From Isoetes taiwanensis (taxonomy: Eukaryota > Streptophyta > Lycopodiopsida > Isoetales > Isoetaceae), in assembly GCA_021234155.1 (NCBI GenBank), contig JAJEKV010000078.1, positions 372,001 through 436,000 on the forward strand: a stretch of 64,000 nucleotides of DNA. Reading direction: 5' to 3'. Position 1 is the first letter of the stretch; the number at the start of each line of letters is the position of its first letter. The notes under the pieces were generated by a model. The model was not told the origin of the DNA and searched no databases. It worked only from the letters and a program-made list of their open reading frames with translations. Made by a program: the position numbers and the translations under genes. Positions 1-11,645 of the stretch are shown here, in pieces.

Positions 1-554
1 AAAGACAAATTACAATTTTGTTGCCAGAAAGCATCTTGTCCTATCTATCTAATTACCTCAGCTTGGGTATTATGCAGTTGCCCTATGAAATGACTAGCAT
101 AGCTCTTGAAAGACAAAATACTCTTTTCCTGAAGCTCAGAAATTGAATTTACATACTCTTTTCCTGAAAGCTCAGAAGTTAAATCCAAAAGAGCAAATAG
201 GGAAATGCATATCCTCTGTTTTTAGATCTTTCAGAGGTGAAAGATCTTTCAGGCTTCTTTTTGAGAAGCCTAGAGACACTCTTTAGAAAAAATGCCCGAC
301 GGTAAGAAAACCATCTAACGCACCTTGATCTTGAACTTGTGCTCGTTGGATCACGAGACCAGAAAGCGCGGAGCCATGGCCATGGCCAGGATCTTCGAAG
401 CTCAGCAGGCCTTGTTCACTTTTTCAGCAGAAAGTAATACATGCTGCCGTGCAATAAGATTCTGTTTAGATGGTGGAACAAAATAAATCGAAAATAAATG
501 CCATTCACGAAATGCTCTTGAAATTTATGGAATGCCCTTCCTCATTAAGACTTG

Positions 555-1105
555 TTGGCCTTGTAGACATTTGCATTTCTTCAAATACATTCCAATATTT
601 CCGTATTTTGCAGAATATACTTTGTTTAGCAAATATTTTTGGCAGAACTCAATCTAAAAGGTGAGTCCATTCTTCATCACCAGTGCTCTTTTAGCAATTC
701 TCAACGACCTGGCCCTCAAGTTTTAATGCTCAGATTAGATCTCCGTTGTTGGTTGCAGTGGTGTTACCCACCATTAACACATTTAAAAAGTGCATAACCA
801 CGTAGTTTGTTATGCCAAATGGCCATAAACACCTAGCTTGTTATGAAAACCACCATAAAACCACTATAGAACCACCATAAAGCTCTCGGGCCCAAGTTCT
901 TAATGTGGATAACACCCTAGAACTCGGGTGTTATGCCCTACTATAACAAATTCGGGTGTTATTGGCCTTGTAGACATTTGCATTTTTTCAAATACACTCT
1001 AATATTTACGTATTTTGCAGAATAACCTTTATTTAGCAAATATTTTTGGCAGACTCAATCTAAAAGGTGAGTCCATTCTTGATCACCAGTACTCTTTTAG
1101 CAATC
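555..1105. repeat. Pair of ~145-bp direct repeats
   Basis: The segment 555-700 recurs at 962-1105 with scattered substitutions and small indels. Both copies start TTGGCCTTGTAGACATTTGC and end near TCTTTTAGCAAT. The 260 bp between them holds short GTGTTAT-type motifs. This is a segmental duplication or two ends of an element. Confidence 0.75.
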
Positions 1106-1356
1106 CATCTTTAGCCATCAAAACTTGCGCTTTGTATAAAATTTTAACGCATCATTCAATTGTACATGTAGTGATCATCTAGCTCCATCTGACTGTTGTA
1201 GTTTTTGTCAAATTCCATCTAGCCATCGAATTTCATCTGACTATGTAATTAATATCACACTTGAGGGGCATTTAAACAAATTAAGCCATTTTTTAACCAT
1301 CATTATTACGAATAAAATATTGGCTCCCTAACTATACATTGAAAACCAATAGTATA

Positions 1357-1868
1357 TTGAGTTCGATATATGATATACTGTAGTATATCAAATTTTTATA
1401 TTTTTTTTTTTTCATATTTCTTGGAGCAATTTTCGACCCCATTTTTTGGAGGAGATTTCGCCAGTCTTCAAAGCTGATGAAAATTAAAGTGCTTGCATCA
1501 AATTCCTTCTTGGTTTTCTAATTTTGCACCTTCATTCTTGGATGAGCTCCATATATGTTTATGTGCATGCTTTTCTATTATGTGCTTTTTGTATAAAAAT
1601 ATTATCTACATTTTGAAAATTATACCCAATTTTTAGGCTTTCATGCTAGGGGAAAAAAGAAAAAGAAAAAGAAAAAAAGAAAGCGTAGGCTTGCATGATA
1701 GGGAAAAAAAAGAAAAAGAAAAAAAGAAAACGTATATTGAGTTCAATATATGATGTATATCTAACTCGATATACGCTATATATATTGTATATCGAACTCA
1801 ATATATGCTGTATATATCGTATAATTGAACTCGATATACAATGTATATCTAACTCGATATATGATTGG
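1357..1868. repeat. GAACTCGATATA-type palindromic minisatellite with purine tracts
   Basis: Between 1735 and 1868 the motif GAACTCGATATA (and its complement TATATCGAGTTC) recurs in both orientations, with another copy at 1357-1390. The motif mix gives strong local self-complementarity. A duplicated purine tract of GAAAAA units lies at 1645-1735. Confidence 0.65.
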
Positions 1869-1913
1869 TTTTGAATGTATACTTAGGGTGCCAAAAGTAG
1901 CACCATATTAGAT

Positions 1914-2076
1914 GGAATTGACAAGACGAACATAGGCGACATAATGTGAGGCAAAACATGACATTACTCTTGGAAATTTTCATGGGGAGTTGCTTTTCAT
2001 AGAATTGACAAGATGGTACATAGGTGATAAATTTGAGCCAAACATGGCATTACACTTGGAAATTTTCGTGGGGAGG
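1914..2076. repeat. Tandem duplication, ~88-bp unit
   Basis: Two diverged copies, at 1914-1993 and 2002-2076, share GAATTGACAAGA at the start, a CAAA/CAATG-rich middle, and TTGGAAATTTTC.TGGGGAG near the end. Confidence 0.65.
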
Positions 2077-2190
2077 GACTTCACCCCTTAAAAAGCCTCA
2101 GTAGCACTGCGAAACTTTGTATCACTCTTGGCTACGCCAGTCGTGATGCATTGTCTGTCGACGCTGCCGCAGCATTTTACAGGGCATAAA

Positions 2191-2296
2191 GCGTTCCCCA
2201 AGAAAGTTATCTAGTAACACTACAAGAGAATAGGCAATCTAAGCGTCTCCCCAAGAAAGTTATCTAGTAACACTACAAGAGAATAAGCAATCTAAG
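2191..2296. repeat. Tandem duplication, 52-bp unit
   Basis: Copies at 2191-2242 and 2243-2296 are almost identical; both contain CCCCAAGAAAGTTATCTAGT and CACTACAAGAGAATA.GCAA. The high identity suggests a recent event. Confidence 0.8.
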
Positions 2297-3179
2297 TCAC
2301 TAGTTTCATCAATTATTTGCTTAAAAGTGCACTTTCAAATTTTTTAAATTTTGATACAATAAGTGATGGTAGTTGTTGATAAAATCTATATCATTACTTG
2401 TAGCATCACCAATAACAACAGTTGTAGTATCATATTTTATAGCATTGTGATGTCATAATAGTATCATTTGTAGAATCATCTATAGCTACAGTTATAATAT
2501 CATGTATTTGTCCTTGTGGTGCTATAATAGTGTCTTCTATAGGATTACAAGTATTGCTATAATTGAATCATTCATAATGTCAGCATGAGCGCTATAGTAG
2601 TATCATATATAGCGTCATTCTTTGTATCATCCTTTTTAACAAGATTAGTATCAAATGTACCGTCATTGAATGCCACATCTAACATGATTAGTATCAAATT
2701 CATTGCTTCACATAACTTTCATGGAAAAAATGATAATGCATTTATCATGCATATAAGCATGAATTACACTATTAATCTCTCAGTGTCTTTAGTCCTTGCA
2801 AAAATAAACAAACAACAAACTAACAAACCACGTCTAGGTTAGTTCAACCATATTAAAACAATGTTAGTTACTAAAATATCAATAATTAAAAACATATCTA
2901 TTCTTTTTCACGGATTTTTGTTGCTATATAAACTATAGTCTAAGAACTTTACCATTAAGCCTCAGATTACACAAATCCAAGCTAAGTTAAGAGAAATATG
3001 ACCTTCCAAAGTCGACCCATCTTTTTGTACCTACAGCTACAACTACCTACTTTTGCTTTTACATCTCTTCTAACATTCTCTAAAGATGTGTGCAATATGC
3101 AAAGACGAAAGATTGACATTGTTATCTTCATACTACCTTTCGTCTGAAGCTCCTCCGAAGCTTTTTGTTGGGAAAAAGT

Positions 3180-5769
3180 TTTTCGTCAATCCTTGCAGTA
3201 TCTATGAACTCGAACTTGGCTCTAATACTAGAAAGAGTTAGACCCGAGTGTACTTACCAAGACTCCATCTTTCTTCGCACCGAGTCAGGATTGTGCCTCC
3301 AGCTGGCAAGGTCCCATCCGAAAAGCCTATGAGATGAGACACTAGCGTGTACATCCTTATATTAACTTTGCACTACAGGGTTTGGGTCTTCAAAACTTTC
3401 CAGTGCGATTCCACGTAGTTTGTCGTGTCGATGTCTGCATGGTTGAACGTTCGTTTGTGTCTTTGGCATTTACCATCCCACGTTGCCCCATTCAGCCAGT
3501 TGTGATTCAAGTACCTACATCGCGCAACACTTTGTTTGTTCCAGAGTCATGATGTAACAACTAATCGTCGTTGTGCACTCACCCTTGTATGATGTGGTTT
3601 TGTCCGTAGAGAAGTTGAAATTGTGCCAACTGGAGATTGTACGCGTGGGCGTTCGGCTCCGTCGTCAACTTTGACAGCTGCAGAGCCACGTCTCTCTTTA
3701 GCACCTCCCCGGCCAGGCGTGGCAGTAGATATTTTTGCCACGCACGCTTCGCATGGAACCAACATGCAAGAACATTGCCTGCAACCTGTTTGCAAATCCA
3801 CGAGTGTCGTTTTCCATCTAGTGATACAATCAATGCACGCTCATCATACCTGCTCACCGTCTACCCAACAATGTGGGTCTTCTGACACGACCTCGGTGAT
3901 AGCCCGTCTCTCACAGCCGTCCATGTCAATGGTGATTGACCTGGGCCTGATTGTGCCCATTCGTTCAAAGACAAGACGTAGTGCTATCTTCAGGGCATGT
4001 CGTTGGTGCCCCTCGTCGGCCTCTACGCTGCAGAGCATGTAAAACACTGGGAACCCTACACCCCGGACAATCGGTACAATGGCTCCTTACAGCAGAAACT
4101 TCCACAGATTTGTGCAAAAGGTTGAATCCATAGCCCAACCACCACCGCCGCTCCACCTTACAGCAGCCTCCAACATCTTGTCATCTTGGATGACTAGGAT
4201 CCATGGCCGGGCTAACGGGTCTGCAGCATTAGGATTCCAAGGCTGGTGGAAAATCACCTTCCCAGTGGCTTTCCAATCGTCTATCCCGCTCTCAAGGCTT
4301 TCCCAGTCCGTACCCAGACTCCCACCTACGAGATACAATGTGGTGAGATTGAATGATAAAATATTTTTGATGACAAGGTCATTGAAACAACAGTTTGAAC
4401 TAAGGGTAACCATATCCAGAGTGAGAAAGTAGAGTGAGAACTCAAAGTTAAATATTGTTCCAATAACTAAGCATTATGAGGAGTCTACGACAACATCACT
4501 GCTCCATAGAAAAACAATTTTCAAGGGATCTTACCGAGTATTCTCTGCCGGTACGCCAGTTGCCACACATCCTCCTGCGCCATCGTGAAGCGGTATATAA
4601 ATCGTTCAACTGGGCTTACTGTCATACGTATTTGCGGTCCCCGTGATCTTGCGAAGTCCCACGCAGCACGGGTCATTTCAATACTTCTAAGCTCCTGTGC
4701 GGCAGCCGCAAACAGTTCAGAATGCACGGGCATGGACCAATCCTCCGCATTTGTGAAAGGGTCATGGCCAGTGTGTTCTGTGCTCACGTCGTGCACTACT
4801 CGATGTAGCACCATTTCCATCTTCTTTCACTGTCCGCAAACGAAACAAGCATCCTCTGCGGTGCGACCGTCTGATTTGCCTATCCCCCCGGGTCCCTCTC
4901 CTGCGTGGTTGCCTCCATCGGTGGCAGGCATAGTTATCCACAACCTCACCCGTTGCAGCCCGGACACGTTGATGCGAATGGACCAAACGAACATGATAAG
5001 TGGGTTGAAGCTCAATCACCCTTTGCTCGAGGCGGTCCATGGTGGTCTCCTCAGAGTAGTTGAAGTCGCTGTCCTTCATGGTGCGGCCACTTTTGCACGT
5101 GCACACTTCCATGCACGCCGTTATGTATTCCTGCGGGATGCCATGGTGTCGTAGACCGACCTCCCATTCTTCTGAAATCTTTTGAAATGTGGCAGTGGGG
5201 GACCGATGGATGATTCCATTCAGGTAGCCCATGGCAACTAGCTGGCTCCAGAACTCCACGTAAGGGACTAACTTGTGAGGCCCGGTTACGCGCCGGTACA
5301 ACCAACCCCCAGAGTCATCGTCAGCTGAAAGCTCGTCACAATATGCAGCCCACCGGTATATCAGCCGAACATGGCTCTCGACCGGTGGCCTCCCGCTTCT
5401 CTGCGGGGCCGGGGGTAAGCGGGGATCGGCAGCACTTACTTCGGACGGGTGGGGAACATAGTGTTGCTGTAGGCACATTCTCATCAACCCATACACAGAC
5501 TCGTTGAGTGCGTAACCACCCTGAGGAGCAACACGAAGCCATTGAAGTGGGTCCGGGTAGAGACGGGCCAGATCATGTACAAGTTCTTGGGGATCTTGGG
5601 TGGGAGTAACTTGTGAAGTGGTCTGGCCAGGCGGGTTCCACCCATCGCCCGCATTTTCCCCGATTTCCTCATCCGACATTGTGTCATCCTCGGTGTCATG
5701 AAGGTCATACTCACTATCATTTTCATCTGAAATCCGACTGACTGAGTCGTCGATGTCTATCTCTGCCAT
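3180..5769 (-). pseudogene. Mutator-like (MULE) transposase, broken
   Basis: Reading on the minus strand, an ATG at 5769 opens an acidic N-terminal region (about 280 usable residues), followed by a second block in another frame (4820-4521), an intron-like gap, and the DDE core. The core reads ...WAMDSTFCTNLW at 4120, then after an in-frame TAA at 4087-4089 continues in the same frame as GAIVPIVRGVGFPVFYMLCS, the arrangement of MULE catalytic domains. Downstream come ITIDMDG, CWFHAKRAW and, after a short intron, DTTNYVESHWKVLK, the usual MULE order. A second in-frame stop (TAG, 3373-3375) precedes CKVNIRMYTLVSHLIG. A SWIM zinc finger, usual in the family, was not found. Two stops plus frame changes argue for a dead copy. 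Terminal inverted repeats were not identified. Confidence 0.8.
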
Positions 5770-6320
5770 TCTCGTGCACTCTACTTGGAAGACAAATATA
5801 AACTATTGCAGCACGAACCTGCTACTGCTGCGATCGTTGAAGCACAAATCTCTGCACAGTCACCTGTTTCAATGAATTGTTAGATTCTGTATTACGAAAC
5901 AATATCTTTGATTCAATTGAAGAAACAAATACCAACACTTGTATTTCTATAAACCAAACTGCAACAAGGTCATTCCGGGGAATTATGTGTCTACCCACCT
6001 AAATCCAAGACCTAGAATTAATTCATTGATGCCATTGCAAACCTTCACTTCAATATAAATTCAATGCAAACCATTAATATTTACAAACTATTAATATTTA
6101 CAACCAAGCAGACTCCCTCAACACCTAGTACTGTTATATCCCTAACAATCAACTTCAAATCTGTCTTGGCAAATTTGATAATGTCATTTCACAACTTGAG
6201 TTCTCAACGGACTATGTATCAACCACATAGATTATGATATGAGATGAAAATATTGAAAATGCAAAAGAAAATAGCATATGGTCAATATTGAAAATGCAAA
6301 AGAAGATGAGAGAGATAGAG
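5770..6320. other. Noncoding flank upstream of the MULE
   Basis: AT-rich sequence with no recognisable coding region. It lies just upstream of the transposase start codon and probably includes its promoter and left terminal region, but no convincing TATA box or terminal repeat could be fixed. Confidence 0.4.
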
Positions 6321-6321
6321 A

Positions 6322-6385
6322 GTGCACCTGCTCTAGCACCTGCGCCTGCTCTAGCACCTGCTGTAGCACCTGCACCTGCTCTAGC
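6322..6385. repeat. GCACCTGCTCTA minisatellite
   Basis: Five or six copies of a 12-18 bp unit built from CACCTG and CTCTAG alternate here, just left of the large palindrome array. The frames it opens on the minus strand are an artefact of the repeat. Confidence 0.75.
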
Positions 6386-6470
6386 GGTCGCGCGAAGCAA
6401 AACCTCCAAAACGAAAACAATGCCTAGAAGGGCTGCGCGCGCCCATAAATAGCCCTTTGGCTCGCAGAAG

Positions 6471-7098
6471 GATTCGCCCAGGCGAATCTTTCTACGGGCC
6501 GAAGATGTTCAGGCGCCTGAGTTGATATGCCTGGCTTCGCCTGGGCGAACCCCTGTCGGCCATGTTCTTGGCACCTGCAATTATTTCCACCTTCGCCAGC
6601 CATTATGGCCCCACCATTGGGTTCGCCTGGGCGAACCCAGAAAACTCCCGCGAGCTAATCAATGCTGGTCAACTACAGTCAACTACGGGCCCCACCGGTG
6701 GGTTCGCCTGGGCGAACACGGCAGGGCAATGAATGCTTTCCGGCACCCCACGTGGTAATGGCCCCGCTGGTGGGTTCGCTTGGGCGAACCTGGCAGGGTG
6801 CAATTATGGTTCTGATCGTCTGCTCTGCCTGCCACCCTCATCTGCCACCCGACCCCGCCGGTGGGTTCGCCTGGGCGAACCCGGCAGGGAAGCGACCACT
6901 GCCACCACTGCCACCACTGCCACAACTGCCACACGTGTGCCAAACCCGGGTTTGGGTTCGCTTGGGCGAACCCGGTAGCTAATGCTACGCATGTCATCAC
7001 TCCGCGACGCTGCCGCCACGTCAGGGGTGCGGGTTCGCCTGGGCGAATCCGGTGGGTTCGCCTGGGCGAATTTTTGGGGTTCGCTTGGGCGAACCCGG
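6471..7098. repeat. Tandem array of a perfect 18-20 bp palindrome, ~10 copies
   Basis: The core is GGGTTCGCCTGGGCGAACCC, two 9-base arms around TG. Copies lie at about 6471, 6533, 6619, 6700, 6772, 6863, 6954, 7031, 7053 and 7077. The middle copies are spaced 72-91 bp; the last three are 22-24 bp apart. Most are preceded by a CCCCRCYGGTG block and followed by CGGCAGGG, so about 40 bp is conserved per unit and the remainder varies. Some copies carry matched GATTCGCC/GGCGAATC arms. Smaller palindromes (TCAGGCGCCTGA at 6509, AAACCCGGGTTT at 6942) sit inside the array. The block is GC-rich against AT-rich surroundings. Frames seen across it on both strands are not coding. Confidence 0.9.
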
Positions 7099-7109
7099 TT
7101 GGCTGCTGA

Positions 7110-7646
7110 AGTTAATTTCGGGAGCCGATCGAAGCACCGAACTTCTGATGCAAAAAGCTGAATGAAGTTTACACCTATGAATAATTACTAGGCTTTCAGA
7201 AGACATGCATAAGTGAGATGGGCTCTTCTGTGAGGGGCATAAATCTACTTTGATGTGTATGCATTGCAAATTTCTCTAGCAGAGCATGTACTACTGAGTT
7301 GAAGAATCAATTGGCAGCTACTGCCATTTCTTGAATCCATATAAAAAAAGCACAAATTTATGTGGAGATCATAGCATAGTGAAGATACATATTTTTGTGT
7401 CTCAATCGCTTGAAGAAGTTTTTCCACAACTCTTGGCTTATCGTTTCATTGGCTCTAACATTAACCTGCTTGATAAGTTAGGTTTTTAAGAGAGATCAAA
7501 ATTCGAGAAGAGTGTATTTTTGAGAGAATATGACTGCTCTCTGCCTCTTTTATATGATCCAAATAAACTAACTCTCACATAAGTGTATAGTTGTCTCTTT
7601 AGTGCACACCACATCAAAGGGTATACTCCTAACACAATATATACAA
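7110..7646. other. Noncoding stretch after the palindrome array
   Basis: AT-rich, without a convincing coding frame. The stretch TTTTATATGATCC near 7548 resembles a TATA box but has no gene to serve. Nothing else was recognised. Confidence 0.4.
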
Positions 7647-7690
7647 CTAGTAATGGTGCCCGACATTGCTGGGCATAAGTTAGGAACTTG
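7647..7690 (-). mobile_element. Helitron-like 3' terminus
   Basis: On the minus strand an imperfect hairpin (TGCCCAGC-AAT-GTCGGGCA, 7657-7675) is followed six bases later by CTAG then T (7647-7650). A hairpin a few bases upstream of CTRR, inserted before T, is the hallmark 3' end of Helitrons. The subterminal sequence GGGCATAAGTTAGGAAC.T is shared with similar ends at 22.69, 22.94, 41.91 and 51.37 kb. The matching 5' end was not found, so the element length is unknown; it would extend toward higher coordinates. Confidence 0.5.
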
Positions 7691-7794
7691 TATGGACGGA
7701 AACCTATTCAGCCTGGACTTCTTTTCAAAAATCTAATATAATAGAACCAAATCTAACGTTGCTGATCTATAAAAGGTTTTTGTGCATTTGATAC

Positions 7795-8150
7795 CCTTTC
7801 CTTTGTTTTTTGCTCTATCCCGTGTTTCCTCTTTTCCTCATTATGCTACACACTATCCTTTTCTCTTTTCCCTTTTTTCTTATTTTTTTCTATAAATTAT
7901 CTTTTTTCCTTCTCCCTTTTTTCTTATTTTTAGCCCCCTTATCCTTTCCCTTCCCTTTCCCCTTTTTCTCCTTTCCCTTTCCCTTCCTTTTTTTTCTGAC
8001 AGGTTTTTTCTCTTCCCTTTTCATCTTTTCCCTATCCTTCCCATTTTTCCCTTTCATTTTCCCCTTTCTTTTCCTTTTCCTTTTCTCTTTTCCATGCCTT
8101 TTTTTCCTTCTCTTTTCCTCACATCATGTGCCCTTTTTCTTCCTTCTAGG
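7795..8150. repeat. Polypyrimidine tract (CTTTT/CCTTTTC)
   Basis: About 350 bases are almost purely C and T on the plus strand, made of irregular CCTTTT units. The long plus-strand frame here (Phe/Leu/Ser only) is a composition artefact. Confidence 0.85.
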
Positions 8151-8308
8151 CTCATCATGAGCAGGTGGCATGATCACTCTCTTAACTTCATAAACTCCAT
8201 GCTCTGGAACCCACACAAGGTGGATGACAATCTTATATGTATCAGGATAACTTCTAGCAGAGGCCACTGCAACTCCCTGCAGCCGAGGATCGAGTTTCAA
8301 GCCCCTCT
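8121..8308 (-). CDS. Possible exon of an unrecognised gene
   Basis: On the minus strand a good acceptor (ATGCCTGCAG) is followed by an open stretch starting RGLKLDPRLQGVAVASAR and containing YKIVIHLVWVPEHGVYEVKR. The composition is protein-like and unlike the neighbouring polypyrimidine tract into which it runs. No family is recognised and no partner exon was found, so it may be a captured or relic exon. Confidence 0.25.
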
Positions 8309-8949
8309 GCAGGCATATATAAGTTTTAGAATAGTTCATGGAGCAAATTATGGAATCCACATATTCTGGAGCCGGTGGCAATGTAGATCGACAACTGCAA
8401 TTAGAACAGGATGTGATCGGATTGCGGGACATAACTAATGCACTCCCAGTGAGGGGAACTCATATTTATGGCATGAGCAACACAGTAGCAGCATTATTGT
8501 GTAGACATACGAGTATGCATGTAAGCAGCACATCTAAAGGTGACACGTGAAATATGCTACACTAGCTACAATGAAGAGCAATAGTGGTACAGTAAAATTT
8601 TAGTACATACCTCTCTGAGTACTGTTGTTGTTCAAGCCAAGAAACTCCCTAGTGATTCTCCAAGTGTTTCTGCTCCTCCATGTTGTCTTTGTAATGGGTG
8701 ATCCATTGATAATGAAGAATAATATGAAAAAAACATGAGTTACGGATGCTCAAGAGCAATGCCGAGCAGAAGCAGACAAAAATAACTATACCATCCTCCC
8801 TGTTGGGGCAGCATACCAATCAGAGGGTGGACTAGGGTCAATAGGTATAAGTACGGGAGCGCAAAGAATGACAGAGACAATTGAAATAGTGGAAAGACAG
8901 ACGAAGCAACAGAGGGTTGATCGTTGCTTAACATCAGAGCAACTGAAGA

Positions 8950-10714
8950 AGACGTAATTGAAGGTTGTAGAGGCATTTTTATATGCTGGGTTGTCTCCAC
9001 ATATTTTAGAGCACAAAGCAATGAAAGAAAGCCTTCCAGGAAGTTGCCAAAGTAGGGCCGGCTTTTAGGTTGCTTTCATACAAGCATGCCAACAATAAAA
9101 TGGTTGATGAAATACATGGAAAAATGGTCGAGATGGTGGAGATGAAGTTGTGTGGTGTTACTGAAGCCAGGCCAGCTTCACCAGTGATGGTTGGAGCAAT
9201 GTAAACAAGGACCATCTTATGAACTTTATGATCGTGTATCCAGAAGGCGAAGTATTTTTGAAAACCGTAGAAACCAAAACTGACCAAGTGACAGGAGATT
9301 GGTTTTTCAGAAAACAAAGGCTGTGATAGAGAGTTTTGGATCGAAGAGAATATTTCAGGTTGTAATGGATAACGCGTCTAATTGCAAGTTAGCGGGTGAA
9401 TTATTGAAGTCCGAATTTCCAGGGTTGCATGCCACTAGCTGCCAATGCCATTGCCTAAACCTACTGCTCAAGGATTGGTTCTCACAGCACACGTGGTTCA
9501 AAGATCCCATTCAAAAAGCACGTCGCCTTGTAAAATTCATCACAAAGAAGCCGGCAATTTATGCCATTTATAAGTCATTGCGTCAGAAGGCCCTAGCACT
9601 CATGAATCCTGGGCAAACGCGATTTGGTTCCAATTACATCTGTCTCAAAAGAGTGCTTAAGTATCGTGATTGGATTATCTCGACCTTCAAGATTCTGTCT
9701 CCTTTCCCATACAGAGGTTTTTGAATGGGAAAGGAGGCAGAAAGGGAAAAATGCTTCCAAACGCCGACAACAAGCCGCTGCCCTTTGAGAAATGCTTGGG
9801 TGGGAGACGTTTTGTTAAGGCATAAAGCATATTGTGAGATGCATGCAACATGTTTGCCTATGCCATCAAAATCCTTGATTCTTCGAAGGCAAGCACTAGA
9901 AAGGTCTGGAGATGTTGGCACTCAATTCAATCCTTCCTAGAACGTGATGGCCCCAATGCGCCCTTTGACAATGCTAAGCACGCAGCACTGCTCAGAAGCT
10001 TTTCATTGCCGAGTTAACCGAGTACCAAAACTTAAGTGGAAGGTGGGCAGATGAAGAGCTTCACGATGCATTGGAGAGTCATAAAAAGGAGCCCAATATG
10101 AAATCCTATGCATGGTGGCAAGCCCACAGACAAGTTACTGATACATTATAATCCTTTGCAATGACTATCCTCTCTTTCGTATCCTCCAATAGTGCAAGTG
10201 AGAGGAATTGGAGTGCCTATACACCCGTAATTGCTTGCTACATAAGAAGGCTAACAAACTTGTATACAACTTCTCAAACTGGCGGCTATTGAATCACAAT
10301 AGTGGTGCATTCGCAATCGATAAGCTACAGTTTCCTTTCATGGATGCAGATTCCGAAGTGGAAGAGGACAACTTCGAAGACAGTGAGGACGAGCTACTTG
10401 TAGTAAATGCTGCAAACCATGTTGACGAAGACATTCAGCGTACCCATTTCGTTGACGACCAAGATGACATAGGCCAAGTCATATTCTCAGACGAGTCAGC
10501 CGACAGCGAGGATACCGAGGAGTTCGATACAGAAAGGCCAGGTTCAAGCAATGCAGGAGTTTCGCTTGAGGACTTGACTGGCCTACGTGATCCATCGGAC
10601 TCTCCAATGCCAATTACCTTGACAAATAGAGAACGTGCTAGAAGAAACATGCACCGAGGACGTTGTATTAAGGGAAAAGGTCATAGGAGGTTGAACCTAG
10701 GTCAGCAGGCATAA
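8950..10714 (+). pseudogene. hAT-type transposase with DUF659-like core, broken
   Basis: The plus strand reads, in shifting frames, VVEAFLYAGLSPHILEHKAM (near 8965), SDGWSNVNKDHLMNFMIVYP (from 9182), then an open frame 9299-9724 containing VVMDNASNCKLAGELL and SCQCHCLNLLLKDW. This is the order of DUF659 transposases: a DGW motif, a second acidic motif DNASN, and a C-x-C-H-C-L-N-L segment. At 10184 onward SSNSASERNWS and the downstream NRL-like region match the hAT C-terminal dimerisation domain, which continues into an open frame (10208-10714) with an acidic tail. At least four frame changes and stops separate the blocks. No N-terminal BED zinc finger or terminal repeats were identified. It is a dead DNA transposon. 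Confidence 0.8.
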
Positions 10715-10989
10715 GAAGATGGATATCTGAATGATGAAACTGATGAAGATGGTACTGCCTAAAAAGAAGAGGCTTTTAGTATCTTTAAACTATTGTAACC
10801 GTGGATGAGGATCTTTAAACTTTTGTAACCCTTCTGGCAATATTAATAAAAAAATATTTTTGTCATTTTAACAATTTATTACTGTGTTTCATGTATAATA
10901 ATTATTGTCGTTTTAACAATTTGCCACCATGTTCCACGTTCCATGTATACTATATGTATTGTTATTGTATATGTAATTCAAGTTCAAGA

Positions 10990-11460
10990 TTCAACCAAAG
11001 TTCGGGGTTCAACATTCAACCTAACTGCCTTGAGAACGAAGTGTTCCATTACCTCCGTCGACCGTAGTGTCTTGAAAACCCTCCCTAAATCAGATCCGTC
11101 TCGACTTCTGTTGCTGCTTGCCTCTTCGCATGCCACAGAATCTTGCTGATGAGAAGTAATCTATGCATGTCAAGGGGCCAAACATCCACGGACCAGTTGA
11201 GACGAATCTGATCCTGAAGAGGGTTTATAAGATACATGATCCACATGTGATATTCGGGTTCAACATTCAACCTGAGTGCCTTGAGAACCTCCCTTTGAAA
11301 CCACCGCACCTTATTGACTTCCGTTATGGTTTCTCCCTTCGTGTGCTACAGAATCTTGCTCCAAAGAAATCTTTGCATGTGAAGGGTTGAAACAATCACG
11401 GATCAGTCTAGAAGATGCGGTGGTCAAGGAAGGTTCACAAGGCCCATAATCGAATGTATT
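10990..11460. repeat. Two diverged ~240-bp direct copies
   Basis: Segments 10995-11230 and 11255-11460 share GGTTCAACATTCAACCT, a GAGTGCCTTGAGAAC block, CCACAGAATCTTGC-like and GCATGTGAAGGG-like blocks in the same order. They lie between the hAT relic and the two foldbacks, with no coding frame. Confidence 0.6.
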
Positions 11461-11523
11461 GTTCATACATAGTGGCCTATAGCATGGCAAGAACTATCAG
11501 CTGCCTCAAGAAATATCAGAGTG

Positions 11524-11645
11524 AAAGCATCGCGCATCCTCAAATCTTGCTTTCACGCCTCTTTGAATAATGGAACTTAGAACGTAAACTAAGCTACATT
11601 GCCCAAAGAGGCAGGGAAAGAAAGATTGGGAAGTCTCGATGCTTT
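11524..11645. repeat. Long imperfect hairpin, ~57-bp arms (foldback A)
   Basis: The left arm 11524-11580 (AAAGCATCG...GGAACTTAG) pairs with 11589-11645 (CTAAGCTACATT...CGATGCTTT) around an eight-base loop. Mismatches are scattered along the stem, as in plant miRNA precursors or short foldback elements. No terminal protein or coding frame exists. Confidence 0.75.

Larger units (their letters stand above)
1..3100. other. AT-rich noncoding stretch with local duplications
   Basis: No open frame here has recognisable protein character; the short frames at 470-664 and 2585-2842 have biased, low-information composition. The stretch holds several independent direct duplications, listed separately, and reads as intergenic or old transposon DNA. 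Confidence 0.6.

Noticed and set aside
300-430. Short GC-richer segment that might be an exon
   Set aside because: No frame stays open with recognisable protein, and splice sites are not convincing.
3623-4042. Plus-strand 139-residue frame and frames at 4585-5154
   Set aside because: They lie opposite the MULE transposase coding blocks and have no family character.
6522-7019. Overlapping open frames on both strands through the palindrome array
   Set aside because: They are translations of the repeat unit in several frames (recurring GSPGRT, FAWANP, VRLGEP) with no domain or codon signal.
6471-7098. CRISPR-like repeat-spacer array
   Set aside because: Spacing is irregular, three units are directly adjacent, flanks of the palindrome are partly conserved, there are no cas genes, and the context is plant nuclear DNA.
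6619-7098. tRNA-like B box (GGTTCG) suggesting SINE or tRNA genes
   Set aside because: GGTTCG is only one arm of the palindrome; no A box, acceptor stem or cloverleaf could be formed.
7810-8160. 116-residue Phe/Leu-rich membrane protein
   Set aside because: It is the translation of a polypyrimidine tract; residue choice follows from C/T-only codons.
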